Shown: positions 10,360 to 19,663, counted from the stretch's first letter. The stretch is 64,000 nucleotides of DNA from Candidatus Binatia bacterium (GCA_026004195.1 BPIQ01000002.1:124001-188000); one strand, 5' to 3'. The notes: generated by a model from the letters alone, not told the origin. Program-made: numbers and translations.

Positions 10360-12885
10360 CTAGCTCACGCTCACCGCGCCCGGAACGAGTCCCATCTCCA
10401 CGGACTCCGCCTCCGGGGTCGACCCGTCGGCCGTCCCGCCTACCTGCGTCTCTCCCGCTCCCGCTCCCTCCACGATCCGGAAAATCGCACTCCATCAATA
10501 CCCCGTCCGCAATCACGTTGTCGTTGAGCCCGAAAACCACGAAGATCAGCTCCCCGGGACCACCCTCCGACGTGCTCACGTCCTTCTGCGCCGCCTGCGC
10601 CGCAGCCCCCGCCCGAGCACTCCACCGCCTCGAGCACCGCCGGGTCGAACGTGAGAGTCCCCGACACGATCGAAATGCTCGCCCCTCGCCCCACGAGCGA
10701 CACGTCCACCGTCACCACCTCCCCGGGCGCCCCCGCCGCATCCCCCACCACGAGCTCGGGAAGAGAGATTGCCACGCTCACCGTCCCCGCAACCAGCCCC
10801 ATCTCCACGGACTCCGCCTCCGGGGTCGACCCGTCGGCCGTCCCGCCTACCTGCGTCTCTCCCGCTCCCGCTCCCTCCACGATCCGGAAATCGCACTCCA
10901 TCAATACCCCGTCCGCAATCACGTTGTCGTTGAGCCCGAAAACCACGAAGATCAGCTCCCCGGGACCACCCTCCGACGTGCTCACGTCCTTCTGCGCCGC
11001 CTGCGCCGCAGCCCCCGCCCGACACTCCACCGCCTCGAGCACCGCCGGGTCGAACGTGAGAGTCCCCGACACGATCGAAATGCTCGCCCCTCGCCCCACG
11101 AGCGACACGTCCACCGTCACCACCTCCCCGGGCGCCCCCGCCGCGTCCCCCACCACGAGCTCGGGCAGGAGCCCGCCGACCGTGGGCGTTGCCGTCGCCG
11201 TCGGCGAAGGCGTAGGTGTGGGGGGCGCCGGCGTGAAGCTGGGTGTCGCCGTAGGCGGTGGGATCGGTCGGAGTGGGTGTGAGTGGCGGGGCCGTGAAGC
11301 TCGGCGTTGCCGTGGGCGGCACAAGAGTGGCCGTAGCCGTAGGCGGTAACGTCGGCGTGTCTGTCGGCGGAGGCGGCGGGGTGGGAGTCGCTGTCGGAGG
11401 TACGGGCGTGAACGTTCGCGTTGCCGTGGGTGTGGACGTCGGAGCAGCGACGACAATGGCCCCGTCGATCGCCCCGAGGCTCACGGGATTTCCGTTCGCA
11501 TCCGACGCATCGGGCGCGTTCCGGAGCGGCTTCTCGCCGGGCGCGGCGGACGGGGAAATCACGAAACGGCAGGTCGCGAGGCGGCCGTTCGGTATCGGGT
11601 TCGCGTTGGGGGTGGAGACGCCCGCAATGCCGATGCGCAGGAGGCCGGAGGCCGGCTTGCTGGCGAAAAGGTCCTTGTCGGCCGAGGTTCCCGGGCCGAT
11701 CGCCGGGTCGATCTCGCAATCCGGCTCCCCGCCGACCGTCGCCACGTCGACCTGAGAGTCGTCGAATGCGACGTCCGTGGCCACGGCCACGACACCCGCC
11801 GCGTTCTCGAGCGAGATGTCGATCGAGACCGTCGAGCCGGGCGCACCGGTCGCGGTGCCGAGGCGGAGCGCGGGTGTGCCGGGCACCGGTGTTCCGGTCG
11901 CGCTCGGCGTAGGAGTGGCGGTGGGCGTGGCCGTCACGGCAACGGTGGTGGGCGTGAACGTCGGGGTCACCGGCGGGCTCGGCTCGGTAGGCGTACGGGT
12001 CGGTGTGAGGGTAGGAGGCGGCACCTCCGTCGGCGTGCGCGTGACGGTGCGAGTCGGCGTAAGGCTAGGAGGAACGACTTCCGTGGGCGTACGCGTGAAG
12101 GTGCGCGTCGGCGTCGCTGTCCGCAAAGGCGTCTCCGTGGGGGTGTGCGTGCGGGTGCGCGTCGGGGACGGCACGCGTGCCAGCGCGTCCTGGATCGCTC
12201 TCCGCACGCCCTCGTCGGCGTTTGCCATCACGAAAGCGTTCTGGTTGATGGCTTCGGGGGAGTCACCGATCGCGACTCCGGGGGCCTCGCTCACGGCCTG
12301 GAGAATCCGGTCGATCTCGGCGTTCGAAAAATCGCAGAGGTTCGCGCCCCGCGCGACCTCCGCGTAGACGAGACGGACGACCGCTTCGCTCCGGAAGTCG
12401 ATGTTCACGTCCTCCGTCGTGCTGAAAGCAAAAGCGCGGGTGAGCGAACCGCCCGCGTTCGTGTGCACGAGAACCTTGCCTTCCGTCTCGCAGTTCGCGT
12501 CGGCCACGCTGTGACCGTCGAGCGGAATCACGTAGCGGCCTTCGGCATCCGTGGTGGCACTTCCGATCTCGACGCTCCCCACGGCCCTGGCAGGCACGTC
12601 CTCCGGTCGCAAGAGCGTGGCGCGGACGGTCACGCCGGGCGCGGGAGCTACCTGGCCCGTGAGCGCCTTGGCGGTCGAGACGGCCCAGGAAGCGAAGCGA
12701 TTCCAGAGCCCCGTTTCCGCAGCGAAACTGCCCTCCGGCAAGAACACGTTGCCGTCGACGGTCTCGGAGGGCGGGAGCTCGCGAACCACGGTGATTTCCG
12801 CGTCGCCGCCGCAACCGGGCGCCAGAAACACGAGGGCAAGGCAAAAAAGGGCCCGCCGGACAGCGACGGGGAATCGCAGGCTCAT
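10360..12885 (-). CDS. Large lipoprotein with three cohesin-like domains (three +1 frameshifts)
   Basis: ATG 12885 follows GGAGG at good spacing. The lipobox is LAPGC. Residues ~60-170 look like a carboxypeptidase-regulatory-like beta domain (GVTVRATLLRP, TTDAEGRYVIPLDG). A long TPT linker leads to a divergent cohesin (GAPGSTVSIDISLENAAG), a second TPT linker, and two cohesins nearly identical to those of the 8277-9574 gene. Three single-base insertions break the frame: a G in GGG at 11260-11262, a G near 10615 and an A in AAAA near 10482. Removing them gives 840 codons plus a stop (TAG at 10360). The sister repeats prove the last two. It is probably a second outer-membrane scaffold. Confidence 0.78.
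10373..10761 (-). repeat. Cohesin-encoding repeat copy R3
   Basis: 389 bp. It is two bases longer than R1 and R4 because of an extra A (GGAAAATC near 10482) and an extra G (CCCGAGCACT near 10615). Both break the reading frame. Confidence 0.9.
10780..11166 (-). repeat. Cohesin-encoding repeat copy R4
   Basis: 387 bp, in frame throughout and the same length as R1. It starts 407 bp from R3, which is the 405-bp period plus the two inserted bases of R3. Confidence 0.9.
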
Positions 12886-12999
12886 TTGCTTTCCTCCACA
12901 CATGGTCGACCGAAACGCGCCCGGAAACCGCGGTGAGACGCCGCTTGCGACGCAGGGCTTTCTCGCATTTCTACAACGCCGTCTTCAGGAGACGCAACG

Positions 13000-13027
13000 A
13001 AAAAACAGCCGGCACCACGGTGTTTTT
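13000..13027 (-). terminator. Probable terminator hairpin
   Basis: AAAAACA-g-CCG, loop GCACCA, then CGG-TGTTTTT, with one bulged G. A-rich and T-rich arms could make it work in both directions. It lies ~75 bases past the stop at 13101. The rest of 12886-13100 shows no gene. Confidence 0.55.
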
Positions 13028-13100
13028 ACTAGACGATGCCGCGAACCTCGGGGGCGCCCGACGCCGTGACTCCTTCGCAGCCCTGCCCGAGCTCGCTCCG

Positions 13101-13968
13101 CTACGGAGCGCCGACGAGCGGGCAGCGGTTCGCGTCCTGGAAGCTTCGGGCGGAAGCCAGGACCTCGGCGATGGACACGCCGCCGTCGCCATCCCGGTCG
13201 CACGCGTGACAAGTCTCGACGGGACCCGAGCCCCGAGAAAATTCGCGCGCACCGCACGACTTCCTCGATCCCCACCCTCCCGTCTTCGCTGCAATCCCCC
13301 ACGCACGGGAGGACGACCACTTCGCCGTCTTCGACGATCACCTGGCTCGTCCCCGACGTGCGGTCGGCGGTCCGGTCGACCGCTTCTCGGTCGGCGACCG
13401 AAAGGAGAGCGGTGAAAGGCGGCGGGGGAAATGCCTCCGGGTCGTCGAGTTCGGAGTAAATGTGGAGCGGCAACGTGCCGGTTCCCGCAATGCGAAGGTC
13501 GAAGGCCACGAGTTCACCTTCGGGCAAAAGTGGAATTTCGGCCGGTGGCCCGGCCGGGAAGTCTTTCGGACCGAAAACGACCACGTTGACGAAGGGCTCC
13601 CTCACCTCGCCCTCTCCCGGGCAAAGGCAACTCTGCCTCGTCTCGCAGAAAAGATTTTCGACGAAGACCTGCAAGTTCTCGGCCACGGCCGGTGGAACGA
13701 TCACGGCCGGGGTCAGACCGTCCGCGTTCGGACCCGTACAGTCCGCGAGCTCGAGTCCCGGAATGGACAGCGAGAATGCGATCGCCGCGATCTCGTCGGG
13801 GCCGCCGAGCTGGCCGTCGTCCCCGGCTTGCTCGAAGCGCACGCTCACGCGAACGACACCTCCGAGCTTCCCCCTCCCTCCCGACACGGAAACCCGCGCG
13901 CAGCGGTCGGGCTCGGGGCAGGGAACGAGCTGCGCGGCGGCGGCACGGGGAGAAAACGCAGCATGCAA
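13101..13968 (-). CDS. Secreted cohesin-like protein with C-terminal Cys-framed EF-hand pair; frameshifted
   Basis: The first ~190 residues resemble a cohesin-type beta-sandwich (GGVVRVSVRFEQAG, IAAIAFSLSIPGLELADC, NVVVFGPKD, LVAFDLRIAG). The end is a Cys-framed EF-hand pair like that at 8152: CVGDCSEDGRVGIEE, then after a +1 shift near 13230, CHACDRDGDGGVSIAE and a stop at 13101. Upstream, the signal peptide (VSLSGLLLGLACCVFSP) is in another frame. A second inserted base near 13940 is therefore likely, with the true start near 14027 (TTG). The combination suggests a bifunctional cohesin-dockerin-like connector. The domain labels are by pattern only. Confidence 0.6.
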
Positions 13969-14027
13969 GTCCCAAGAGAAGGCCGGAGAGCGAGACCCCG
14001 ACGCGACGTCCGGAGGTACCGGAGCAA

Positions 14028-14442
14028 GCGGGGGGCGTGTGAAAAAATCCGCCGTGCGCGATCGGGCCCGTCGATTTCATTGGATTTTGGCGAGCATCGT
14101 GCACACAAAGCAAAAGGCGCTGCAAGGACCCGGGATTTGCCGTCGCGGGGTCTGCGCGCCCCCCGTGGAGCCGGAAAAGACGACGACCGGGCGCCCCTTG
14201 ATGCGCCCGGTCCGGGGAGGACGCGGCGGTCCCGGAGGGGACTTGCGAAGGCATCCGAAACCGTCACTTCCCGGCCGCTGGAGCAAGGCGGAGGGCACGG
14301 CGGTCACGGAGGGGACTGCGGAAGCCGCGTTCCGGGCTTCCCGTTCGATCCCCCCGGGAGTCCCGCCGCACCGGCTTCGTCCGGAGGAGGTCCGGGACGC
14401 CTCGTACGGGCTACCCGGACCTCCCCGGTATCGCCTCCGGGA
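14028..14442. other. Intergenic region with a strong inverted repeat
   Basis: No convincing gene is seen. It contains a perfect 10-bp inverted repeat at 14185-14212 (GACCGGGCGC / GCGCCCGGTC, 8-base loop). Four T residues follow shortly after on the minus strand. This may terminate the 14443-15897 transcript. The rest is GC-rich with several imperfect CCGGGA-type repeats. Confidence 0.5.
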
Positions 14443-15897
14443 CTAGGGAACGGACACGAAAAGACTCGAGACCGCGATGTCGTTGAGCGGCGGCGGACCC
14501 TCCGCAGGGAAGGCACCCGCAAGGCCCGCACCGGCCGGGGCATTGCCCTCTCCGCCGACCGGAACGCTCTGGAAGAACGACTCGAGGTCCGGACACGAGA
14601 AGGGAGAACCCGTGACCTCGATGAAAATGTTCACCCCCGGAGCACCGTTGGCGTTCAGCACCACGGCGGTCCCCGTTCCCGTGGTGAGAGGAATCGTGTT
14701 GAGGTCGCCCTTGTCCGGGTCGTCGTCGCTGCAGGGTATGCCGTCCGGTCCCTTGTTCGGGTTCCCTGGCTCTTCCGTGCAGAGGGTACCTACGATCGTA
14801 CCGATCGCCGAGCTACTCAGAATGAGAGCCGAGCCGGGACCCGCAGGACCTCCGGAAAATTCCGTCGTTGTCGGCGACTCCATCGGGCTCACCGAGCTGT
14901 CGAGGGTGCTCACGTAGTCGATGTCCGTGAGACCGTCCTCCGTGCAGCTCAACTTCCCCGAGGCGGAGTTCGTGGGACCGTGGATGAAAGAACAGGGCCG
15001 GTCCGAAGGACAGATGTCGTCCCTCGGCACGCAGCTTCCGCCGGGACACTGAGCGTCGCTCGCGCACGCATCCCCGGCCGCGTCACCGCCCACGCACGTG
15101 GCCGTGCAGTCCTCGTCCGAAAAAGCCCCACCACAGCTCTTCGCGGCGAAGCCCCGCACGCAAGCACAGGCCACACCGGGGCCTACGTCGACGGGCAAAA
15201 GCCCCCCGACGTTCTTGTCGATCCTTTGCGCGACCGGGATTTCGCCCGGCAGGAACTCGTCTCCACCTGCGCTGCGCGACCCGTCCGGACCCGTGGGCTC
15301 CCCGACTTCGAAGACGAGCCTCCCGGCGAGCGGCACCGGAATGTCGAACGCCGGATTCCGGACGATCGCCTGGCTCTGCGTGTTCGCGAAGGAACCGAGG
15401 TTGAAAACGGCCGACCTCTCCTGCGTGCAGTTCGCGGCGCAGCCGTCGCCGCCGAACGGCCGGCAGTAGCCGCCCGGGCAGGGATCGACGCCCGCACCCG
15501 CCGGACCGCCCTGGTTGCACGGAAGCCCGTGATTGTCCCCGCCCTGGCAGAGGCCGCCGTCGTCGCACGTCTCGCTGCCCGAGACGATCCCGTCCCCGCA
15601 GATGGTCTCGACCGCGCCTTCGGTCGGCGTGAAGGTCGCCGTGATCGTCGGCGCCCCCGGCGTCGTGGGTGTCGGCGTCAGCGTGGGACCGGTGGGAGGG
15701 GTTTCCGTGGGCGTCAACGTCGGAGTCCGCGTGGGAGTCCGCGTCGGCGGCACCGGTGTGCGAGTGTGCGTCGGGGTCAGCGTCGGCGTGTTCGTGGGCT
15801 CGGGAGGCGGTGGCTCCGTTCCGTCTCCGCAACCGGAAACCCACAAGAGCCCGCTCAAAAAGGAGATTCCCAGTGCCAGTCGCGCCCCTCGCTTCAT
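14443..15897 (-). CDS. Cys-rich lipoprotein with CGDGIVSGSETCDDGG motif and TIPLTTG C-terminal domain
   Basis: An intact 484-residue protein and the reference for the broken gene at 5393-8152. The lipoprotein signal ends WVSGC. A TPT-rich linker spans ~residues 30-100, then CGDGIVSGSETCDDGG and CPGGYCRPFGGDGCAANC. A central domain carries ACACVRG and GPTNSASGKLSC. Next is SSSAIGTIVGTLC. The C-terminal domain is DGIPCSDDD..LNTIPLTTGTGTAVV. AGGAGG lies 6 bases before the ATG, and a TTGACA/TTAAGG promoter lies upstream. No enzyme motif is visible. Paired cysteines suggest a disulfide-stabilised surface protein. Confidence 0.85.
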   Translation of the reverse strand: MKRGARLALGISFLSGLLWVSGCGDGTEPPPPEPTNTPTLTPTHTRTPVPPTRTPTRTPTLTPTETPPTGPTLTPTPTTPGAPTITATFTPTEGAVETICGDGIVSGSETCDDGGLCQGGDNHGLPCNQGGPAGAGVDPCPGGYCRPFGGDGCAANCTQERSAVFNLGSFANTQSQAIVRNPAFDIPVPLAGRLVFEVGEPTGPDGSRSAGGDEFLPGEIPVAQRIDKNVGGLLPVDVGPGVACACVRGFAAKSCGGAFSDEDCTATCVGGDAAGDACASDAQCPGGSCVPRDDICPSDRPCSFIHGPTNSASGKLSCTEDGLTDIDYVSTLDSSVSPMESPTTTEFSGGPAGPGSALILSSSAIGTIVGTLCTEEPGNPNKGPDGIPCSDDDPDKGDLNTIPLTTGTGTAVVLNANGAPGVNIFIEVTGSPFSCPDLESFFQSVPVGGEGNAPAGAGLAGAFPAEGPPPLNDIAVSSLFVSVP

Positions 15898-15950
15898 GTC
15901 GTCCTCCTCTTCGGATGCTGCCTCACGGCTCTTCCGCCCGAGCGGGCAAC

Positions 15951-15979
15951 CCTTAACCGAGTCTTTCTCTCGTTGTCAA
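15951..15979 (-). promoter_or_regulatory. Promoter of the 14443-15897 lipoprotein gene
   Basis: On the minus strand a perfect TTGACA is followed 17 bp later by TTAAGG, about 54 bases before the ATG at 15897. Confidence 0.6.
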
Positions 15980-15991
15980 GCCAAGAGTGCT

Positions 15992-18385
15992 TCAGTGGAA
16001 CTTTTCGACGATGTCCGTGATCCCGAGCCGCCGGAGCGCCTCGAAGAGGTGTTTTTTCACGTCTTTTACGGTCGGAAGCTCGAGGATTTCCCTGGCGAGC
16101 TTCGCGGCTTCCCGGTACTCGAGGGCCCGGACGACGCGTTTGATGGCGGGCAGGAAGAAAGGCCCCATGCTCAGGTCCGAAAGCCCCATGCCCAGGAGAA
16201 GAACGGTACACTCGGGATCCGCCGCCATCTCGCCGCAGAGCGAGACGGGCTTTCCGGCACGCCTGGCGGCTTCCGCCGTCCGGGCGATGGCCCGGAGCAC
16301 GGCGGGGTGGAGGGGCTCGTAGAGGGGCGAGACCTTGCGGTTGTTGCGGTCGACGGCAAGGAGATACTGGATCAGGTCGTTCGTCCCGATGCTGAAGAAG
16401 TCGACCTCGCGGACGAGCTCTTCGGCGAGGCTCACGGCCGAAGGCACTTCCACCATGATCCCCACGGGCATCCGGGGGTCGAACCTCCTTCCCGCCCGCT
16501 GCAGCTCGAACTTGGCCTCCTCGAGAAGTTCCTTGGCCCTCCGGACCTCGTCCACGGAGGAAATCATGGGAAGGAGGAGTCTCACGGGGCCCTCGGCCGC
16601 GACGCGCAGGATGGCGCGGAGCTGGACCTTGAACACGTCGGCCATCTCGAGCGAGATGCGGATCGAACGCCAGCCGAGAAAAGGGTTCTGCTCGCGCGGC
16701 ACGTCGAGGTAGCGCGGGTACTTGTCGGCGCCGAGGTCGAGCGTGCGGATCGTCACCGGCAGGTTCGGCATGCCCTCGACGACCTTCCGGTAGAGTTCCA
16801 CCTGCTCGTCCTCCGAGAGAAAGTCACGGTGCGAGAGAAAGGGGAACTCGGTGCGGTAGAGGCCCACCCCTTCCGCACCCTGGTGACGGGCGAAGGCGAG
16901 CTCGCTCAAAAGGACGATGTTGGCCCGGAGCGCGAGCCGCCTGCCGTCGAGCGTCTCCGCGGGCAGTTCGCGGAGCGTCTCGAGCTCGCGGCTGAAGGCA
17001 CGGTACTCGCGGTCGAGCCTCTCGTACTCGCGGACGATGTCGGCCGGAGGGTTCACGTACACGACGCCGGCCGTGCCGTCGACGACGAGGTGGTCGTCCT
17101 CGCGCACCGACCCGGACAGGTCCTCCACCCCCACGACGGCCGGAATTTCGAGCGACCGGGCGAGGATGGAGGCGTGGGAGGTCACGCCTCCCACCGAAAG
17201 CACGATGCCCTTGACGACCTCGGGGTCGATCTGCGCGAAGTCGGTGATGGAAAGCTCGTTCGCCACGAGAACCACCGCGCCGCGCGGGCGGCGCCATCCC
17301 CCGGGGCGACCGAGCAGGTGGCGCAGGATCCGGCGCCCGATGTCGCGGATGTCGAGCGCCCGCTCGCGCAAATACGCGTCCCCCATCTCGCGGAAGCGAA
17401 GCTCGTACTCGGCGACGACGACCCGTAACGCCGCTTCGGCCGAGAGCCCGGCCGCGATGCGCTCTTCCACCTTGCGGCGGAAGGAGTGGTCCTCGAGGAT
17501 GAGCCGGTGGGCTTCGAACATCGAGGCGTCCATTTCCGGAAGCGTCGCCTGGACGCGCCGGTACGACTCCGCGGTCTCGCGCACGGCCTCTTCGACCGCC
17601 TTCCGGAACCTCTGGATTTCTTGCCGGATACTGCCTTTTCGCTTTTCTTCGTACGGCAGGTCGAGGGACGGCGTGTCGAGAAAGAGGGCACGGCCGATCG
17701 CAAAGCCCGGCGAGGCACCCGTGCCCGAGAGCCGGGAGCGGGCTCCGGGCCTCTGCCTCTGCTCGTAGACCTCGAGTTCTCGCAGCGCTTCGCCCATCTT
17801 CCTCTGGTAGTCGAGCCGCTCCTCTTCCTTGTCGGCGAGCGTCTCGAGAAGGCGGGCTTGCGCGATGATCCCCGTCACGTGGGCGCCGATGGCCCGGAGA
17901 AGCCGGACCTCGCGGGGGCGGAAGCGCCGGCGGCGTTTGGTCTGGACGACGAGAACCCCGGCCGGATTCTGCCGCTCGAAGACAGGGACGCCGAGAAACG
18001 AGTGGTACTGCTCTTCGCCCGTCTCGGGGAAAAACTTGAAGCGCGGGTGCCCGAGGGCGTCGATGGCGACGACCGGCTGCATCCGCTCGAGCACGTAGCC
18101 GACGAGCCCCTCGTGGAGATCCATGCTCACGCGTCCCACGGAGGAGCGGTCGAGACCGGTGGTCGCCCAGAGCGTGAGCCGTTTTTTCGCGGGATCGTAG
18201 AGGTAGAGGGAACACACCTCCGTGTCCATCCGGCGGGCCACGGCCTCGACGATCCGGTCGAGGGTGGCCCGGAGGTCCTGCGACTGCGTGACGATCGCAC
18301 CGATGTCCTCGAGAAAGGAAAAATCGCTGGGCCCCCGACCCCTGCGCTCCGCCGCTCTCGGCTGCTCCTTGGGCGAAACCGTCAT
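15992..18385 (-). CDS. ptsP: GAF-domain phosphoenolpyruvate-protein phosphotransferase (PtsP, EI-Ntr)
   Basis: 797 residues. A GAF domain (~25-170, LEDIGAIVTQSQDL) is followed by the full Enzyme I fold. The phospho-acceptor His is in GGVTSHASILARS (~398). The PEP-binding barrel contains VGLYRTEFPFL, IRTLDLGADK and the catalytic Cys in SLCGEMAADPE (~716). It transfers phosphate from PEP to an NPr/HPr-like carrier. In proteobacteria the GAF form belongs to the regulatory nitrogen PTS, which senses nitrogen/carbon balance rather than importing sugars. No HPr or EIIA gene is adjacent. ATG 18385 is chosen because the GAF region begins soon after. The 100-base leader holds no other gene. Confidence 0.93.
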   Translation of the reverse strand: MTVSPKEQPRAAERRGRGPSDFSFLEDIGAIVTQSQDLRATLDRIVEAVARRMDTEVCSLYLYDPAKKRLTLWATTGLDRSSVGRVSMDLHEGLVGYVLERMQPVVAIDALGHPRFKFFPETGEEQYHSFLGVPVFERQNPAGVLVVQTKRRRRFRPREVRLLRAIGAHVTGIIAQARLLETLADKEEERLDYQRKMGEALRELEVYEQRQRPGARSRLSGTGASPGFAIGRALFLDTPSLDLPYEEKRKGSIRQEIQRFRKAVEEAVRETAESYRRVQATLPEMDASMFEAHRLILEDHSFRRKVEERIAAGLSAEAALRVVVAEYELRFREMGDAYLRERALDIRDIGRRILRHLLGRPGGWRRPRGAVVLVANELSITDFAQIDPEVVKGIVLSVGGVTSHASILARSLEIPAVVGVEDLSGSVREDDHLVVDGTAGVVYVNPPADIVREYERLDREYRAFSRELETLRELPAETLDGRRLALRANIVLLSELAFARHQGAEGVGLYRTEFPFLSHRDFLSEDEQVELYRKVVEGMPNLPVTIRTLDLGADKYPRYLDVPREQNPFLGWRSIRISLEMADVFKVQLRAILRVAAEGPVRLLLPMISSVDEVRRAKELLEEAKFELQRAGRRFDPRMPVGIMVEVPSAVSLAEELVREVDFFSIGTNDLIQYLLAVDRNNRKVSPLYEPLHPAVLRAIARTAEAARRAGKPVSLCGEMAADPECTVLLLGMGLSDLSMGPFFLPAIKRVVRALEYREAAKLAREILELPTVKDVKKHLFEALRRLGITDIVEKFH

Positions 18386-18487
18386 GCCGCAAACGCTTAT
18401 ACCCGAAGGCTCCCCGGGGATACAGAGTCGCTCCGGGCGCCCCGGAAGCCCTCGCCGTCGCGACGCGGTCCCCGGGAGCCGCGACAC

Positions 18488-19351
18488 TCAGGCAGCGGGC
18501 GGAGGGAACGCAATCGCCGCGTAGCTCACCGAGTGCTCGTAGTCACCGGTCACGTCGAGCGACGTGTAGTAATCGACGAGCACTCCCTCGACCCTGCCCG
18601 CCTCGAGCTCGAGGAGGACTTCGATCGGCCGGCGTCCGCAAACCGTGGCTCCGGTTTCCTCCACGTAGCGGCGGAATCCCGAGGGGTCGGCACGCAAGAC
18701 GAACTCCACGGCACCGCGGTCGAGCCGGGCCAGCTCCTTCCGCACGTAGTCTTCGTCGAGAGGAGGAAACGGCAGGTAGTCGAAGTCGGCGCCGTAGTGC
18801 GTGAAGTCCGAGCTCGCGAGAAAGATCGTGCCCGGCGTGCGCAGCGGAACGAGCGAACTCGCGAGACGCGAGGCGTCGGCCCTCCGGAGCTCGCCGACCA
18901 TCAGCGGAACGACCGGCACCCCGGGGGCCACGACCTGGAGGAACGGAAGCTGGATCTCGAGCGAGTGCTCTCTCTCGTAGGGAAAGTCGTCGGCTGCGAC
19001 GAGCGGGTTTCCGCGCAGCGCCTCGACGGAATCCGTCTCGATGCCGACCTCCCCCAGCGGCGTCTCGAAGACCTCGAAGGTCGGCACCGCCACGCCCAGA
19101 TACGCGCAGTAGTGGCTCGGCGCGAGCAGCACGACCCTCTCGACCGCGGTGTCCCCCACGATCCGGTAGACTCCCGCCGCCGCCTTTCCCGAATACCTGT
19201 AGGCCGCGTGCGGCACGACGGCGGCTTCGAGCGCGGAGAGCTCGGCCTCTTCGGCATCCCGAAGGCAGCGCTCGAGTTCCTCGCGGAGTTTCCGCGGGTC
19301 CGCCGGGTACCAGCGGCCGGCGAGATTCGAGGGCTTTCTCGCCTTCGCCAT
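18488..19351 (-). CDS. amrB: AmmeMemoRadiSam system protein B (MEMO1 family)
   Basis: 287 residues across the Memo fold. Features are LAGRWYPADP at the start, AAVVPHAAYRYSG, VVLLAPSHYC, EREHSLEIQLPFLQ, IFLASSDFTHYG and a closing YAAIAFPP. The conserved His, Asp and Cys residues resemble the metal site of nonheme iron dioxygenases. In bacteria the gene usually accompanies AMMECR1 and a radical SAM protein. Neither is next to it here. It lies between the DUF493 and ptsP genes on the same strand. AGGAG immediately precedes the ATG, which is unusually tight. Confidence 0.9.
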   Translation of the reverse strand: MAKARKPSNLAGRWYPADPRKLREELERCLRDAEEAELSALEAAVVPHAAYRYSGKAAAGVYRIVGDTAVERVVLLAPSHYCAYLGVAVPTFEVFETPLGEVGIETDSVEALRGNPLVAADDFPYEREHSLEIQLPFLQVVAPGVPVVPLMVGELRRADASRLASSLVPLRTPGTIFLASSDFTHYGADFDYLPFPPLDEDYVRKELARLDRGAVEFVLRADPSGFRRYVEETGATVCGRRPIEVLLELEAGRVEGVLVDYYTSLDVTGDYEHSVSYAAIAFPPPAA

Positions 19352-19405
19352 CTCCTACGTCCGTTGCCGGGAGTCCTTCTTGCCTACTTCCCCCGTGCGC
19401 CCGCG

Positions 19406-19663
19406 TCAAATGTACAGCAGGACCTCGCGGTCGGCCCTCAGGTCCGAGTAAGCACGCTCGAGCTGGGCCCGGCTGTGGACGTAGGCGCAAACCGTGACGC
19501 TCATGTACCTGCCGTGCCGGCTCGTCCGTACCTTCACGCTGTCCCTGGGGATGGGCCCGAGGGTCTCCGACAGGATCTCGCGGACGCGATCGGCGAACGC
19601 GTCGGAACTCCGGCCGAAAACCTTGAACGTGTAGACGCAGGGAAACGTCTCGAGTGTCGTCAT
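19406..19663 (-). CDS. DUF493 (YbeD-like) protein
   Basis: 85 residues: TFPCVYTFKVFGRSS, a helical middle, and SRHGRYMSVTVCAYV near the end. This is the compact alpha/beta ACT-like fold of the DUF493/YbeD family, a probable small regulatory domain without known chemistry. An excellent ribosome site (AAAGGAGGT) precedes the ATG, whose first base overlaps the stop of the upstream gene (ATGA), so translation is probably coupled. Confidence 0.85.
   Translation of the reverse strand: MTTLETFPCVYTFKVFGRSSDAFADRVREILSETLGPIPRDSVKVRTSRHGRYMSVTVCAYVHSRAQLERAYSDLRADREVLLYI

Noticed and set aside
8277-12885. A classical cellulosome
   Set aside because: No glycoside hydrolase, carbohydrate-binding module or S-layer anchor was found. 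Only scaffold-like and EF-hand parts are present.
14028-14442. A small protein gene
   Set aside because: Open frames exist, but with low-complexity Arg/Pro sequence and no ribosome site.
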